A stretch of DNA of 54,141 nt from Lachnospiraceae bacterium (GTDB lineage Bacteria; Bacillota; Clostridia; Lachnospirales; Lachnospiraceae): assembly GCA_016283275.1 (NCBI GenBank), contig JAEEMP010000023.1, positions 1-54,141 on the forward strand, in the 5' to 3' direction. The stretch's first letter is position 1. The number at the start of each line of letters is the position of its first letter. The notes below the pieces were generated by a model. It was given only the letters and a program-made list of their open reading frames with translations. It was not told the origin of the DNA and did no database searches. A program made the position numbers and the translations under genes. Shown here one piece after another: positions 1-7,482 of the stretch.

Positions 1-608
1 TACTCCTTGTGGCTCACGAAAATAAAAGCCCAGTGAGCGTTCTTCTTTTCCTTTCTCAGCAAAGCAAGATATTCTTCTCCACAGAAACTTCTGAATCTGT
101 GGCCCTCAAATAAAGCGATCAACGGTACATCTGTGTATCCGCCCGGTTCTTCTTTAATTACCGTATCGGCATCATCTTCTATAAGCCTAAGTGGGATCTT
201 CACAAGTTCCGACAGAAAAAACTCTGATCCGTCCGGTGTTTCCAAGCCATCATTTTCCAGATATATCCTTACCCATTCTTCGCCTACTCCGGCATCCGAA
301 TACTGCTTTGCAGAGTAAATGCTCGGTGAATACTCAGGAAGGTTTATTTTCTTACCATATACGATCTTCTTGATAGATTCGGGTGAAAGATAAAACTCCT
401 CAGCCAGTTCAATAATGCCGACACCTGCAGCATATCTGCTGCAGATGACCGCATTTCTTTTATTAAGTTTTTCCCTGTAACCGGATGCTTCTCCCCAGCC
501 CTTTGCTTTTTCGAGCTTAGGTATATAGATGGCTTTTCCTTCCGCATACTTCTGCACTTCTTTCAAAAGGCTGGCGGGGAGAATATCCTTCGCGTTTTCA
601 TATTTCAT
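1..608 (-). CDS. CD3324-family HTH-type protein, 3' end cut by window edge
   Basis: The reading frame is open from an ATG at 608 to the left edge, so only about 202 residues are visible. Residues 1-80 match my memory of the CD3324 family: an N-terminus MKYENAKDILP, a 'IYIPK' strand, a GWGE..GYR motif and a helix-turn-helix-like stretch (IIELAEEFYLSPESIKKIV). The remainder (about 110-202) is a second domain I do not recognise, ending near HWAFIFVSHKE. The ATG lies two bases after the TAA of the upstream phosphotransferase-like gene, with only a weak AAAG upstream, so translational coupling is likely. The role is probably DNA binding, by inference from the HTH only. Confidence 0.6.
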   Translation of the reverse strand, partial: MKYENAKDILPASLLKEVQKYAEGKAIYIPKLEKAKGWGEASGYREKLNKRNAVICSRYAAGVGIIELAEEFYLSPESIKKIVYGKKINLPEYSPSIYSAKQYSDAGVGEEWVRIYLENDGLETPDGSEFFLSELVKIPLRLIEDDADTVIKEEPGGYTDVPLIALFEGHRFRSFCGEEYLALLRKEKKNAHWAFIFVSHKE

Positions 609-610
609 CT

Positions 611-1321
611 TTATTTAACCAGTCTGTTCATGCGCTCTTCCAGTTCATTTATCGATTTTGTGATGGATTCGCATGACTCAAGATCATCGATGGAAGCATG
701 CCACATAAGTGTGTGAAGTCCCTTAAAAAATGCCATACACAGAAAACGTTCTTTAAAATCCTTTATCTCGATATTTTTTCTCCCTGCATATTCGTACAGT
801 TTTTCCGGAACCAGAAGATATGGCTTATTAAGATCAAGGATCGCAAAATCCATCATATAATCCATTATCCCGGCACGGCCCCAATCTGCGCAATATACTT
901 TTCCCGCATCATCCACGATCGTGTTAACAAAGAAGGTGTTGTTGTTTGCAAGGAATCTCTGACCTTCGCAAAAAGGTGCATACTGCATGATCTTAGCATA
1001 TATCTTATCAAAATAATCTTTCTTTAAAAATGTTGTTTCAAACATCTGTGTCCAGTTGTGCCAGTAGCCTTCCTGATCCTCGTTGAATGTCTCACGTACA
1101 AACTCCTCAAAAGTGGCATAAGGTGCTTTATTATCCTCGTTAAATTCCCCATAGCCTGTTAATGAAGAAACATCCGTAGCCGCGATCTCAAAGATCATAT
1201 CGAAAAAGCACTCATATCCTTTTTCGAACTCTTCAACCGTCAGTTCATTGGCACATCTGCCCTTGGGACTCATCTTGATCCTGTCACCGGTCAGGTTCTT
1301 TATAAATATATCTCTGTTCAT
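611..1321 (-). CDS. Truncated aminoglycoside/hygromycin phosphotransferase-like protein
   Basis: I place the start at the ATG at 1321 (AAAGGA, 8-base spacing) rather than the ATG 9 bases upstream. The 236-residue product matches the C-lobe of hygromycin-B 4-O-kinase-like APH proteins: TGYGEFNEDNKAPY then a W..F segment, and CADWGRAG for the metal-binding Asp loop. The N-lobe that binds ATP is absent, and the region that should carry the catalytic HxD..N loop reads FLANNNTFFVN, so the base Asp is missing. It is therefore probably not an active kinase; it may be a decayed gene or a binding-only relative. It is followed closely by the HTH-type gene in the same direction. Confidence 0.6.
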   Translation of the reverse strand: MNRDIFIKNLTGDRIKMSPKGRCANELTVEEFEKGYECFFDMIFEIAATDVSSLTGYGEFNEDNKAPYATFEEFVRETFNEDQEGYWHNWTQMFETTFLKKDYFDKIYAKIMQYAPFCEGQRFLANNNTFFVNTIVDDAGKVYCADWGRAGIMDYMMDFAILDLNKPYLLVPEKLYEYAGRKNIEIKDFKERFLCMAFFKGLHTLMWHASIDDLESCESITKSINELEERMNRLVK

Positions 1322-1446
1322 TTTTATCATCCTTTCGTTTTTGCTTTTTTATGTATCGGCGCCTTACAAAAAGAATGATAACGAATATCTGCGCTGTGAT
1401 ATATAGAAAGAATCATTATAACGAAACTTTACTCAACGCTTTATTG

Positions 1447-1648
1447 CTATCGCAGTAAACTCTCCCGGAAGTTTCTAATTCTCATATTCCTCTCGATAGT
1501 CAACTCTGGATCTATTACTTCTTCAATCCGCGCTTTCTGTTAATGCCTGCACTACATCCACAACTGAAAAATACCATTCTTCCTCATCCTCAACCCAAGC
1601 TGTCCTTATTGGTTAATCCTCAAATAGCTGAACTTTATCATTTGTCAT
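1447..1648 (-). pseudogene. BRO-N / phage antirepressor-like gene remnant
   Basis: On the minus strand an ATG at 1648, with AAGGGGG upstream, opens MTNDKVQLFED, a TAA, then in the same frame PIRTAWVEDEEEWYFSVVDVV. This is the hallmark opening of BRO-N (Bro family, phage antirepressor-like) proteins, where 'IRTAW...EEWYFSVVDV' is conserved. After QALTESAD comes another stop, and a frame-shifted segment reads RIEEVIDPELTIER, which is the known C-terminal part of the same family, up to a TAG at 1447. Most of the middle is deleted. The gene has a premature stop, an internal deletion and a frameshift, so it cannot make the normal product. Confidence 0.8.
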
Positions 1649-1711
1649 CTGCACGTTTCCCCCTTATCGATTCTTCGTCTTGTATTTGCCCATTTTCCTC
1701 AAGCGTCATAA

Positions 1712-1730
1712 TATACGTTGTCAACGTATA
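1712..1730. promoter_or_regulatory. 19-bp perfect palindrome upstream of the BRO-N remnant
   Basis: TATACGTTG and CAACGTATA form 9-bp perfect arms around one base. On the minus strand it contains TTGACA and lies about 65 bp upstream of the remnant's start codon, where a promoter and operator would be expected. It looks like a binding site of a small dimeric repressor; the regulator is not identified. Confidence 0.5.
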
Positions 1731-1740
1731 ATTTATTATA

Positions 1741-1873
1741 TCGCTACAAGCCGCAGCTCGTAAACTCTGCGCGTTTACTCGCTGTGGGCCGGCGCCCATG
1801 TACATCGCGAACTTGTCGCTACAAGCCGCAGCTCGTAAACTCTGCGCGTTTACTCGCTGTGGGCCGGCGCCCA
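1741..1873. repeat. Two 58-bp direct repeats (period 75 bp)
   Basis: Copies at 1741-1798 and 1816-1873 are identical: each starts TCGCTACAAGCCGCAGCTCG and ends GGCCGGCGCCCA, with a 17-bp spacer. On the minus strand one frame reads through both copies as a repeated peptide beginning MGAGPQRVNAQ. I have the impression of such peptides being mis-annotated as proteins in Butyrivibrio-like genomes. The GC content is clearly above that of the flanks. An inverted copy of the first 11 bases of the repeat core (GCTACAAGCCG) occurs as CGGCTTGTAGC at 1938-1948, so the whole unit is bounded by inverted ends, like a small dispersed element. Confidence 0.85.
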
Positions 1874-1874
1874 A

Positions 1875-1935
1875 TAAACGACAAATAAAAAGCGCCCGGG
1901 CAAATAAATTTGCCAGACGCTTTTATTGTCGTTTA
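1875..1935 (-). terminator. Long imperfect hairpin downstream of guaA, probable terminator
   Basis: TAAACGACAA...TTGTCGTTTA, then TAAAA(A)GCG...CGCTTTTA, then GGCAAAT...ATTTGCC pair into a nested stem of about 61 bases. The CGCTTTT run on the minus strand suits transcription termination just after the guaA stop; it also works in the other direction. It contains GCGCCCGGGCAAATAAA, a 17-mer found again at 28294-28310. Confidence 0.7.
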
Positions 1936-1948
1936 CTCGGCTTGTAGC

Positions 1949-2962
1949 TTATTCAAATTCTATTGTCCCGGTAGGTTTCGCTGTAAGATCATACAAACAT
2001 CTGTTGATGCCTTTAACCTCGTGAGTAATCCTATAGGAAATCTTTTCAAGAAGTTCCCAGTCTACGCGCTCTATAGTGGCAGACATTGCATCCTTGGTGT
2101 TGACTGCGCGAATGATACATACCCACTCAAATGCGCGCTTGCCGTCTTTGACGCCTGTTGCCTTCATATCGGGTACTACGGTGAAGTACTGCCAAACCTT
2201 CTTATCAAGGCCTGCATTCTTGAACTCTTCTCGAAGGATTGCATCGGATTCACGGAGTGCCTCAAGACGATCTCTTGTGATGGCGCCCGTACATCTTACG
2301 CCAAGTCCGGGTCCCGGGAAGGGCTGGCGGTTTACCATCTCATCGGGAAGTCCGAGTGCTGCACCGACTACTCTTACCTCGTCCTTAAATAAAAGTTTCA
2401 AAGGCTCTACAAGCTCAAGTTTAACTTCTTCGGGAAGTCCGCCTACATTGTGATGAGCTTTGATACCGTCCTTACTCTCAAGGATATCGGGGTAGATCGT
2501 GCCCTGGCCAAGGAAGCCTACGCCTTCGATCTTTGCGGCTTCTTCATCAAATACCTTTATGAACTCGCCGCCTATTATTTTACGTTTCTGTTCAGGATCG
2601 CTCACGCCTGCAAGAAGATCCAAAAATCTGTCCGTTGCATCAATATATACAAGGTTTGCACCAAGCTGCTTCTCGAATACATCGATAACCATCTGGCTCT
2701 CGCCCTTACGCATAAGACCGTGGTTAACATGGATACAGGTAAGCTGTTTGCCGATTGCTTTGATAAGTAATGCTGCCACAACCGACGAATCAACACCACC
2801 CGAAAGGGCCAAAAGAACTTTTCCGTCACCGATCTGTGCACGAAGTGCCTTTACCTGCTCTTCGATAAACTTATCAGCCTGTTCCTTTGTCTCGATCCTG
2901 ACCATGGAATCGGGTCTTATGTTTTCGCTGCTTTCATAATAATTCTGTCTTGCGTCTGACAT
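1949..2962 (-). CDS. guaA: GMP synthase, ATP-pyrophosphatase subunit (no amidotransferase domain)
   Basis: It converts XMP to GMP in the cytosol using ATP and ammonia. The start is the ATG at 2962 behind AGGAGG, not the longer frame. The PP-loop SGGVDSS is at residues 54-60; QPFPGPGLGVR, the XMP-binding region and the C-terminal KPTGTIEFE (usual PPGTIEWE) are all present. At 337 residues it holds only the ATPase and dimerisation parts: the glutaminase domain that fills the first ~200 residues of standard bacterial GuaA is absent, as in two-subunit archaeal enzymes. A separate glutaminase is not in the window. It lies downstream of nucleoside transporter genes, fitting purine supply. Confidence 0.93.
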   Translation of the reverse strand: MSDARQNYYESSENIRPDSMVRIETKEQADKFIEEQVKALRAQIGDGKVLLALSGGVDSSVVAALLIKAIGKQLTCIHVNHGLMRKGESQMVIDVFEKQLGANLVYIDATDRFLDLLAGVSDPEQKRKIIGGEFIKVFDEEAAKIEGVGFLGQGTIYPDILESKDGIKAHHNVGGLPEEVKLELVEPLKLLFKDEVRVVGAALGLPDEMVNRQPFPGPGLGVRCTGAITRDRLEALRESDAILREEFKNAGLDKKVWQYFTVVPDMKATGVKDGKRAFEWVCIIRAVNTKDAMSATIERVDWELLEKISYRITHEVKGINRCLYDLTAKPTGTIEFE

Positions 2963-3063
2963 AGAGCGCCTCCTAATAATATGATATTTGTAAAAAATTA
3001 TATTTCTGATTATATTATACGGGATGTCAAGATTCAAACCTTATTCGGCAAAAACAAAGTCCG

Positions 3064-3675
3064 TCAATCAAGCCCGCAAAAATTCAATCCGTCTTCAAGC
3101 ATCTTAAAATCTTTGCCGTTAACTTCATAAGTGGTGATGCTGCAGTTTCTCTGCCAAGCTCCGTCCCAGAAACGGGCCTTGTCTCTTTTAAGAAAAACAC
3201 CCATGAGTCCTTTGTTCATGGCGCCGTGACCGCTTATAAGCACTTTGGCATCGGGTTCCTTTTCCGAAAGCGGCACCAAAACGTTATAAATGAAGTCAGC
3301 CGTGCGCTCAAAAAGACTTTCTATCGATTCCGCGGTCTCATGCGGCACATACTCACCGGGAGCTTCAAAAAACACATTGCAGCCCGGCGTTCTTTTTTCA
3401 AAAGTCACACCTTCATCGACACCGAAACCCATCTCGATAAGTCTGTCATCCTTGATGACTTCTACATCTCGATCACGTTTAAGTATACACGCTGTTTCAT
3501 ATGCTCTGTCCAAAGGACTGGAAAAAATGTACTTAAAATCAATATCTTTGAGGGCTTCCGAGGTTATGCGCGCCTGGTCTCTTCCTTTTTCGTTTAACTT
3601 TGTGTTGCTGTTGCCCTGAAGCCGCTTTTCGGCATTCCAGTCGGTCGTACCGTGACGGATCACATAAACTTTCAT
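3064..3675 (-). CDS. Histidine phosphatase family protein (phosphoglycerate mutase-like)
   Basis: This 203-residue protein opens MKVYVIRHGTTDWN; RHG holds the phospho-accepting His at residue 8. ISGHGAMNKG near residue 148 carries the second catalytic His. The family removes phosphate from small molecules; the substrate cannot be read from the sequence. Its ATG overlaps the TAA of the upstream permease (TAATG), so it is co-translated with the nucleoside transporter. A role in dephosphorylating nucleotides or sugar phosphates is a context inference only. Confidence 0.85.
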   Translation of the reverse strand: MKVYVIRHGTTDWNAEKRLQGNSNTKLNEKGRDQARITSEALKDIDFKYIFSSPLDRAYETACILKRDRDVEVIKDDRLIEMGFGVDEGVTFEKRTPGCNVFFEAPGEYVPHETAESIESLFERTADFIYNVLVPLSEKEPDAKVLISGHGAMNKGLMGVFLKRDKARFWDGAWQRNCSITTYEVNGKDFKMLEDGLNFCGLD

Positions 3676-4673
3676 TATCTTTCCTCGCGGAAATAAGGAA
3701 GACCGAGCGATGCGGGCGGCTGATTCTCACGCTTATTGCGCATACTCGTGATCACAAGGACCACAAGAGTTACAATATAAGGGATCATCTTGTAAAGTTC
3801 CTTATATTCCATATGATCCATACCTGTAGGAAGATAGAGATACAGGATATAAAGACCGCCGAAAAGAATGGAACTTATAACTCCCACATTGGGCTTCCAG
3901 ATCGTAAAGATTACAAGTGCGATCGCAAGCCAGCCCCTGTCGCCGAAAGCATCATTTGACCATACGCCGCAGGCATAATCCATTACGTAATAAAGGCCGC
4001 CGAGCCCCGCTATCATACAGCCTATGCACGTTGAATAATACTTATAGGCCGTTACGTTGATACCTGCCGCATCGGCAGTTGTTGGGCTTTCACCTACCGC
4101 ACGCAGATGAAGGCCTGTTCTTGTATGGTTAAGTATCGCAGAAGCGGTAAATGCGATGATGATCGCTATATAAGCCAGAAATCCGTATGAAAGAAACACC
4201 TTTCCGAACCACCCGAGCTTTCCCGCAAACGGAAGCGATGCACTGAAATATAAACTTGTTTTTGACAACGCTATCGAAGGCACATCCGCACCGGCTATCT
4301 TGATGAGCGAGCCGCCGAAGAAGTTACCGAAACCCACACCGAATGTGGTCATCGCAAGACCGGTAACGTTTTGGTTGGCACGAAGCGAAACCGTCAAAAA
4401 GCAATATAAAAGTCCCATCAGAAGCGAGCCGACAAGTGAACACAGAAGCGGGATGAATATTGCAAGAAAACCGTTTAAGGATTCACCCGCAGGCACGGAA
4501 TTCTCGTAAAAGAACGCACCTATTACTCCGCTTATGGCGCCCACATACATGACACCCGGAATACCAAGGTTTAAGTTACCCGATTTCTGTGTAAGAGTTT
4601 CACCTGTACTACCGTAAAGAAGAGGGATGCCCTGCCCGACGGCACGGGGTATAAATGCAACTATATCAAACAT
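3675..4673 (-). CDS. Nucleoside-type ABC transporter permease (BmpC/NupQ-like)
   Basis: This 332-residue membrane protein has about eight hydrophobic segments. The opening IPLLYGSTGETLTQKSGNLNLGIPG motif region (residues 16-40) is typical of the second permease of BMP-type nucleoside importers such as B. subtilis NupQ. Its start overlaps the end of the first permease by 8 bp, behind GAGGAGG, and it ends sharing one base with the phosphatase start. It probably forms a heterodimeric channel with the product of 4666-5793, driven by the ATPase at 5783-7315. Confidence 0.9.
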   Translation of the reverse strand: MFDIVAFIPRAVGQGIPLLYGSTGETLTQKSGNLNLGIPGVMYVGAISGVIGAFFYENSVPAGESLNGFLAIFIPLLCSLVGSLLMGLLYCFLTVSLRANQNVTGLAMTTFGVGFGNFFGGSLIKIAGADVPSIALSKTSLYFSASLPFAGKLGWFGKVFLSYGFLAYIAIIIAFTASAILNHTRTGLHLRAVGESPTTADAAGINVTAYKYYSTCIGCMIAGLGGLYYVMDYACGVWSNDAFGDRGWLAIALVIFTIWKPNVGVISSILFGGLYILYLYLPTGMDHMEYKELYKMIPYIVTLVVLVITSMRNKRENQPPASLGLPYFREER

Positions 4674-5793
4674 TTTCTTTTACCTCCTCTTTGGATTTTT
4701 TTCTGAAGTTGATCTTATAGTTAATGAAAAACTCACATCCTATTATGAAGAAAAGAATGATACCCGTTAATATATCCGAAAACGACTGGTTTAAGCCGAA
4801 TGCCGTGGAGATCTCACTTGCACCGCGCCCCAAGAATACGATGAGCAGACTTGTAAATACCATTGTTATCGGATTGAACTTTGCAAGCCAGGAGACCATA
4901 ACAGCTGTAAAGCCCTGACCGCCTGCGATCGTAGTCGTGACTGTATGATTGATGCTTCCGACCAGTAAAAGTCCGGCAAGTCCGCATAATGCACCGGATA
5001 AGAGCATTGTACGTACAATGACCTTCTTGACCTTCATACCTACATATCTTGCGGTCTTCTCACTTTCGCCGACAACCGCGATCTCGTAACCATGCTTACT
5101 GTAATTTAGGTAGATAAGCATGCCAACGGTGATGACCGCCGCAACGATTATGCTTAAAAGATACTTATTTCCTATCTGGGGAAGCCAGCCTATGTTTGTA
5201 TTCTGGTTGATGATACCGATCTTTCCCGAACCTTTGGGAACTTCCCATACTATCGTAAAATATGCCACAAGCTGTGTGGCGATATAGTTCATCATAAGGG
5301 TGGAAAGTGTTTCATTCGTATTCCACTTGGCTTTAAGGATTGCGGGTATAAATCCCCAGATCGCACCTGCGAGAAGACTTGTTACGATCATCAGCACTAC
5401 TACAAACCAGTTCGGAACGCTTAAACCTTTGGGAAGTCTGTCACCCAAAAGGATCATGCAAGATGCTGCGGCAAGACCGCCCATAAGCACCTGTCCTTCA
5501 CCGCCGATGTTCCAAAATCGCATCTTGAATGCAGGCGTAAGCGCAAGTGAAATTATAAGCAAGATCGCAAGGTTTTGAAGTGTTACCCATGTCTTTCTCG
5601 CACTTCCGAACGCGCCCGAAATAATGGTACCGTATACTTTAATGGGGTTATCACCGGTAAGGATCGTAGTGATCAAAGCACATACGATAAGTGCCGCGAT
5701 TATAGCCGCACCTCGTATTATCCACTCCTGCTTCTTTGAAATGTTGTCGCGCTTGACAATGTGGAATAAGGGTTCTTTTACTTTACTTGTCAT
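4666..5793 (-). CDS. Nucleoside-type ABC transporter permease (NupP-like)
   Basis: This 375-residue integral membrane protein has a cytosolic N-terminal tail of about 25 residues, then about nine hydrophobic stretches. The segment FKMRFWNIGGEGQVLMGGLAA (about residues 90-110, quoted in part) is the conserved core of the BPD_transp_2 family. It overlaps the ATPase gene by 11 bp, with GGAGG upstream of the ATG at 5793. Members of this family move purine and pyrimidine nucleosides or autoinducers; the neighbouring guaA and xpt favour purine nucleosides. Confidence 0.9.
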   Translation of the reverse strand: MTSKVKEPLFHIVKRDNISKKQEWIIRGAAIIAALIVCALITTILTGDNPIKVYGTIISGAFGSARKTWVTLQNLAILLIISLALTPAFKMRFWNIGGEGQVLMGGLAAASCMILLGDRLPKGLSVPNWFVVVLMIVTSLLAGAIWGFIPAILKAKWNTNETLSTLMMNYIATQLVAYFTIVWEVPKGSGKIGIINQNTNIGWLPQIGNKYLLSIIVAAVITVGMLIYLNYSKHGYEIAVVGESEKTARYVGMKVKKVIVRTMLLSGALCGLAGLLLVGSINHTVTTTIAGGQGFTAVMVSWLAKFNPITMVFTSLLIVFLGRGASEISTAFGLNQSFSDILTGIILFFIIGCEFFINYKINFRKKSKEEVKENV

Positions 5794-7315
5794 CTTTCCT
5801 GCCTCCCACCTGTGTCATCATTAAGCCGACTTCATTTTTATCTGCCGTACGGCCGTCCACTATTCCGCTGACTTTTCCGCCGCAGAGCACCAATATCCTG
5901 TCGGATATCTGAAGAAGAACATCAAGGTCTTCGCCTACGAATATAACAGCCACGCCCTGCTTCTTCTGCCTGTTTATAAGATCATATATTGTATAAGAAG
6001 AGTTGATATCAAGGCCTCTTACCGCGTATGCCGTAAGCAATACCTTTGGAGCGGATGCTATCTCACGTCCGACCAAAACCTTCTGAACATTACCGCCGGA
6101 GAGTCTTCTTACCGGAGTCGAAATACCCGGAGTCACAACTTCAAGATCTTCCACCACCTCTTCGGCAAGCTTCTCAGGTGCCTTTCTGTCAGTAAATACA
6201 CTCGATCCTCTTCTGAAAGAACGAAGCATCATGTTATCGGTAAGATCCATGTTGCCGACAAGACCCATACCCAGTCTGTCTTCGGGCACAAACGAAAGCG
6301 TTACGCCGAGTTCCTGGATCTTTAAAGGATCCTTGCCCAAAAGTTCTTCCTTTCGTCCGTCGTCATATACATATGAAATACTGCCGGCTTCCGCTGACTG
6401 AAGTCCCGCGATCGCCTCAAGAAGTTCTTTCTGTCCGCAGCCGGAAATACCGGCAATACCGAGGATCTCACCGCTGTATGCGTCGAAAGAAACATCGTCG
6501 AGTTTAAGTATTCCGTCCAAAGTTCTTATGGACAGACCTCTTACGGCGATCCTCTGCTTCGGATCAACGGGCTCGGGGCGCTCTATATTTAAGGTAACGG
6601 AGCGACCTACCATCATATTGGTCATCTCCTGAGCATTTGTATCTTTTGTAAGCATATCTCCCACATATGCACCGCGGCGAAGAACCGCAACCCTGTCGGA
6701 GAGGCTCTCAACCTCATGCATCTTGTGTGTAATGATAACTATGGCCTTACCGTCTTCACGCATCTTGCGTAAAACGTTGAACAGTTTCTCCGTCTCCTGA
6801 GGGGTCAGTACTGCGGTAGGCTCATCAAGGATAAGGATATCTGCTCCTCTGTATAAAACCTTAACGATCTCAACCGTCTGTTTCTGAGAAACGGACATGT
6901 TATATATCTTCTGATCGGGATCGACTTCAAATCCGTAACGGTCGCAGATCTCCCTTATCTTGGCCGAGGCTTCCTTAAGATTAAGTTTTCCGGGAAGACC
7001 TAAGATTATATTCTCGGCTGCCGACAAAACATCCACCAGTTTAAAATGCTGGTGCACCATACCTATACCGTAATCATATGCATCTTTGGGTGATGCGATC
7101 ACAGCCTCCTGTCCGTTTATAAAGATCTGACCTTCGTCGGGAAAATATATGCCGGAAAGCATATTCATAAGCGTTGTTTTACCCGAACCGTTCTCGCCGA
7201 GAAGTGCCAGTATCTCGCCCTTGTATATATCAAGGTCTACTTTTTCGTTGGCGATAACGGAGCCGAAAGTCTTTGTAATGTTACGTAGCGACACTGCCGC
7301 TGTCTTCTTTTCCAC
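5783..7315 (-). CDS. Nucleoside-type ABC transporter ATP-binding protein, tandem domains (NupO-like)
   Basis: It is 510 residues with two ABC domains. The first has Walker A GENGSGKT near 41-48, the Q-loop segment VHQHFKLVD and Walker B ILDEPTAVLTP. The second has a degenerate Walker A (GISGCGQKEL), signature LSGGNVQK, and a Walker-B region reading LLTAYAVRGLDI, where the usual Gln/Glu-Pro is lost. Degeneration of one site is normal in this family. The start is GTG at 7315 with AAAGGAG 7 bases upstream. It is the first gene of a five-gene run to guaA. Confidence 0.92.
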   Translation of the reverse strand: MEKKTAAVSLRNITKTFGSVIANEKVDLDIYKGEILALLGENGSGKTTLMNMLSGIYFPDEGQIFINGQEAVIASPKDAYDYGIGMVHQHFKLVDVLSAAENIILGLPGKLNLKEASAKIREICDRYGFEVDPDQKIYNMSVSQKQTVEIVKVLYRGADILILDEPTAVLTPQETEKLFNVLRKMREDGKAIVIITHKMHEVESLSDRVAVLRRGAYVGDMLTKDTNAQEMTNMMVGRSVTLNIERPEPVDPKQRIAVRGLSIRTLDGILKLDDVSFDAYSGEILGIAGISGCGQKELLEAIAGLQSAEAGSISYVYDDGRKEELLGKDPLKIQELGVTLSFVPEDRLGMGLVGNMDLTDNMMLRSFRRGSSVFTDRKAPEKLAEEVVEDLEVVTPGISTPVRRLSGGNVQKVLVGREIASAPKVLLTAYAVRGLDINSSYTIYDLINRQKKQGVAVIFVGEDLDVLLQISDRILVLCGGKVSGIVDGRTADKNEVGLMMTQVGGRKDDK

Positions 7316-7348
7316 TGCAAATCTCCTTTATCAAATACAAAAAGGGGC

Positions 7349-7390
7349 AAATTTCCACCCCGTTAAATTTTACATAAATTACCACCCGTT
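7349..7390 (-). repeat. Two imperfect direct repeats around the transporter promoter
   Basis: On the minus strand AACGGGTGGTAATTT (7390-7376) and AACGGGGTGGAAATTT (7364-7349) repeat with a 26-27 bp period. The first lies between the proposed -35 and -10, the second at the transcription start. They may be paired operator sites of a regulator of the nucleoside transporter. Confidence 0.5.
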
Positions 7391-7395
7391 AGCAA
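7367..7395 (-). promoter_or_regulatory. Candidate promoter of the nucleoside transporter operon
   Basis: On the minus strand TTGCTA (7395-7390), 17 bases, then TAAAAT (7372-7367). The inferred leader is about 45 bases long and leads to the GTG start at 7315. No purine riboswitch fold was recognised here. Confidence 0.5.
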
Positions 7396-7482
7396 GTAAA
7401 ATGCTCTTTTTCTTTAGACTAATTTTAAAAAAAATTAAAGAATGTATGATATGATGGCTCTGTTTTATAAAAAGGAGAGTAT

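Noticed and set aside
1741-1873. CRISPR array
   Set aside because: Only two copies, 58 bp long with a 17-bp spacer; repeat and spacer lengths do not fit and there are no cas genes.
1638-1874. A 78-codon frame coding a repeated 20-residue peptide
   Set aside because: It is the translation of the 58-bp DNA repeats, has no ribosome site, and reads into sequence with another explanation.
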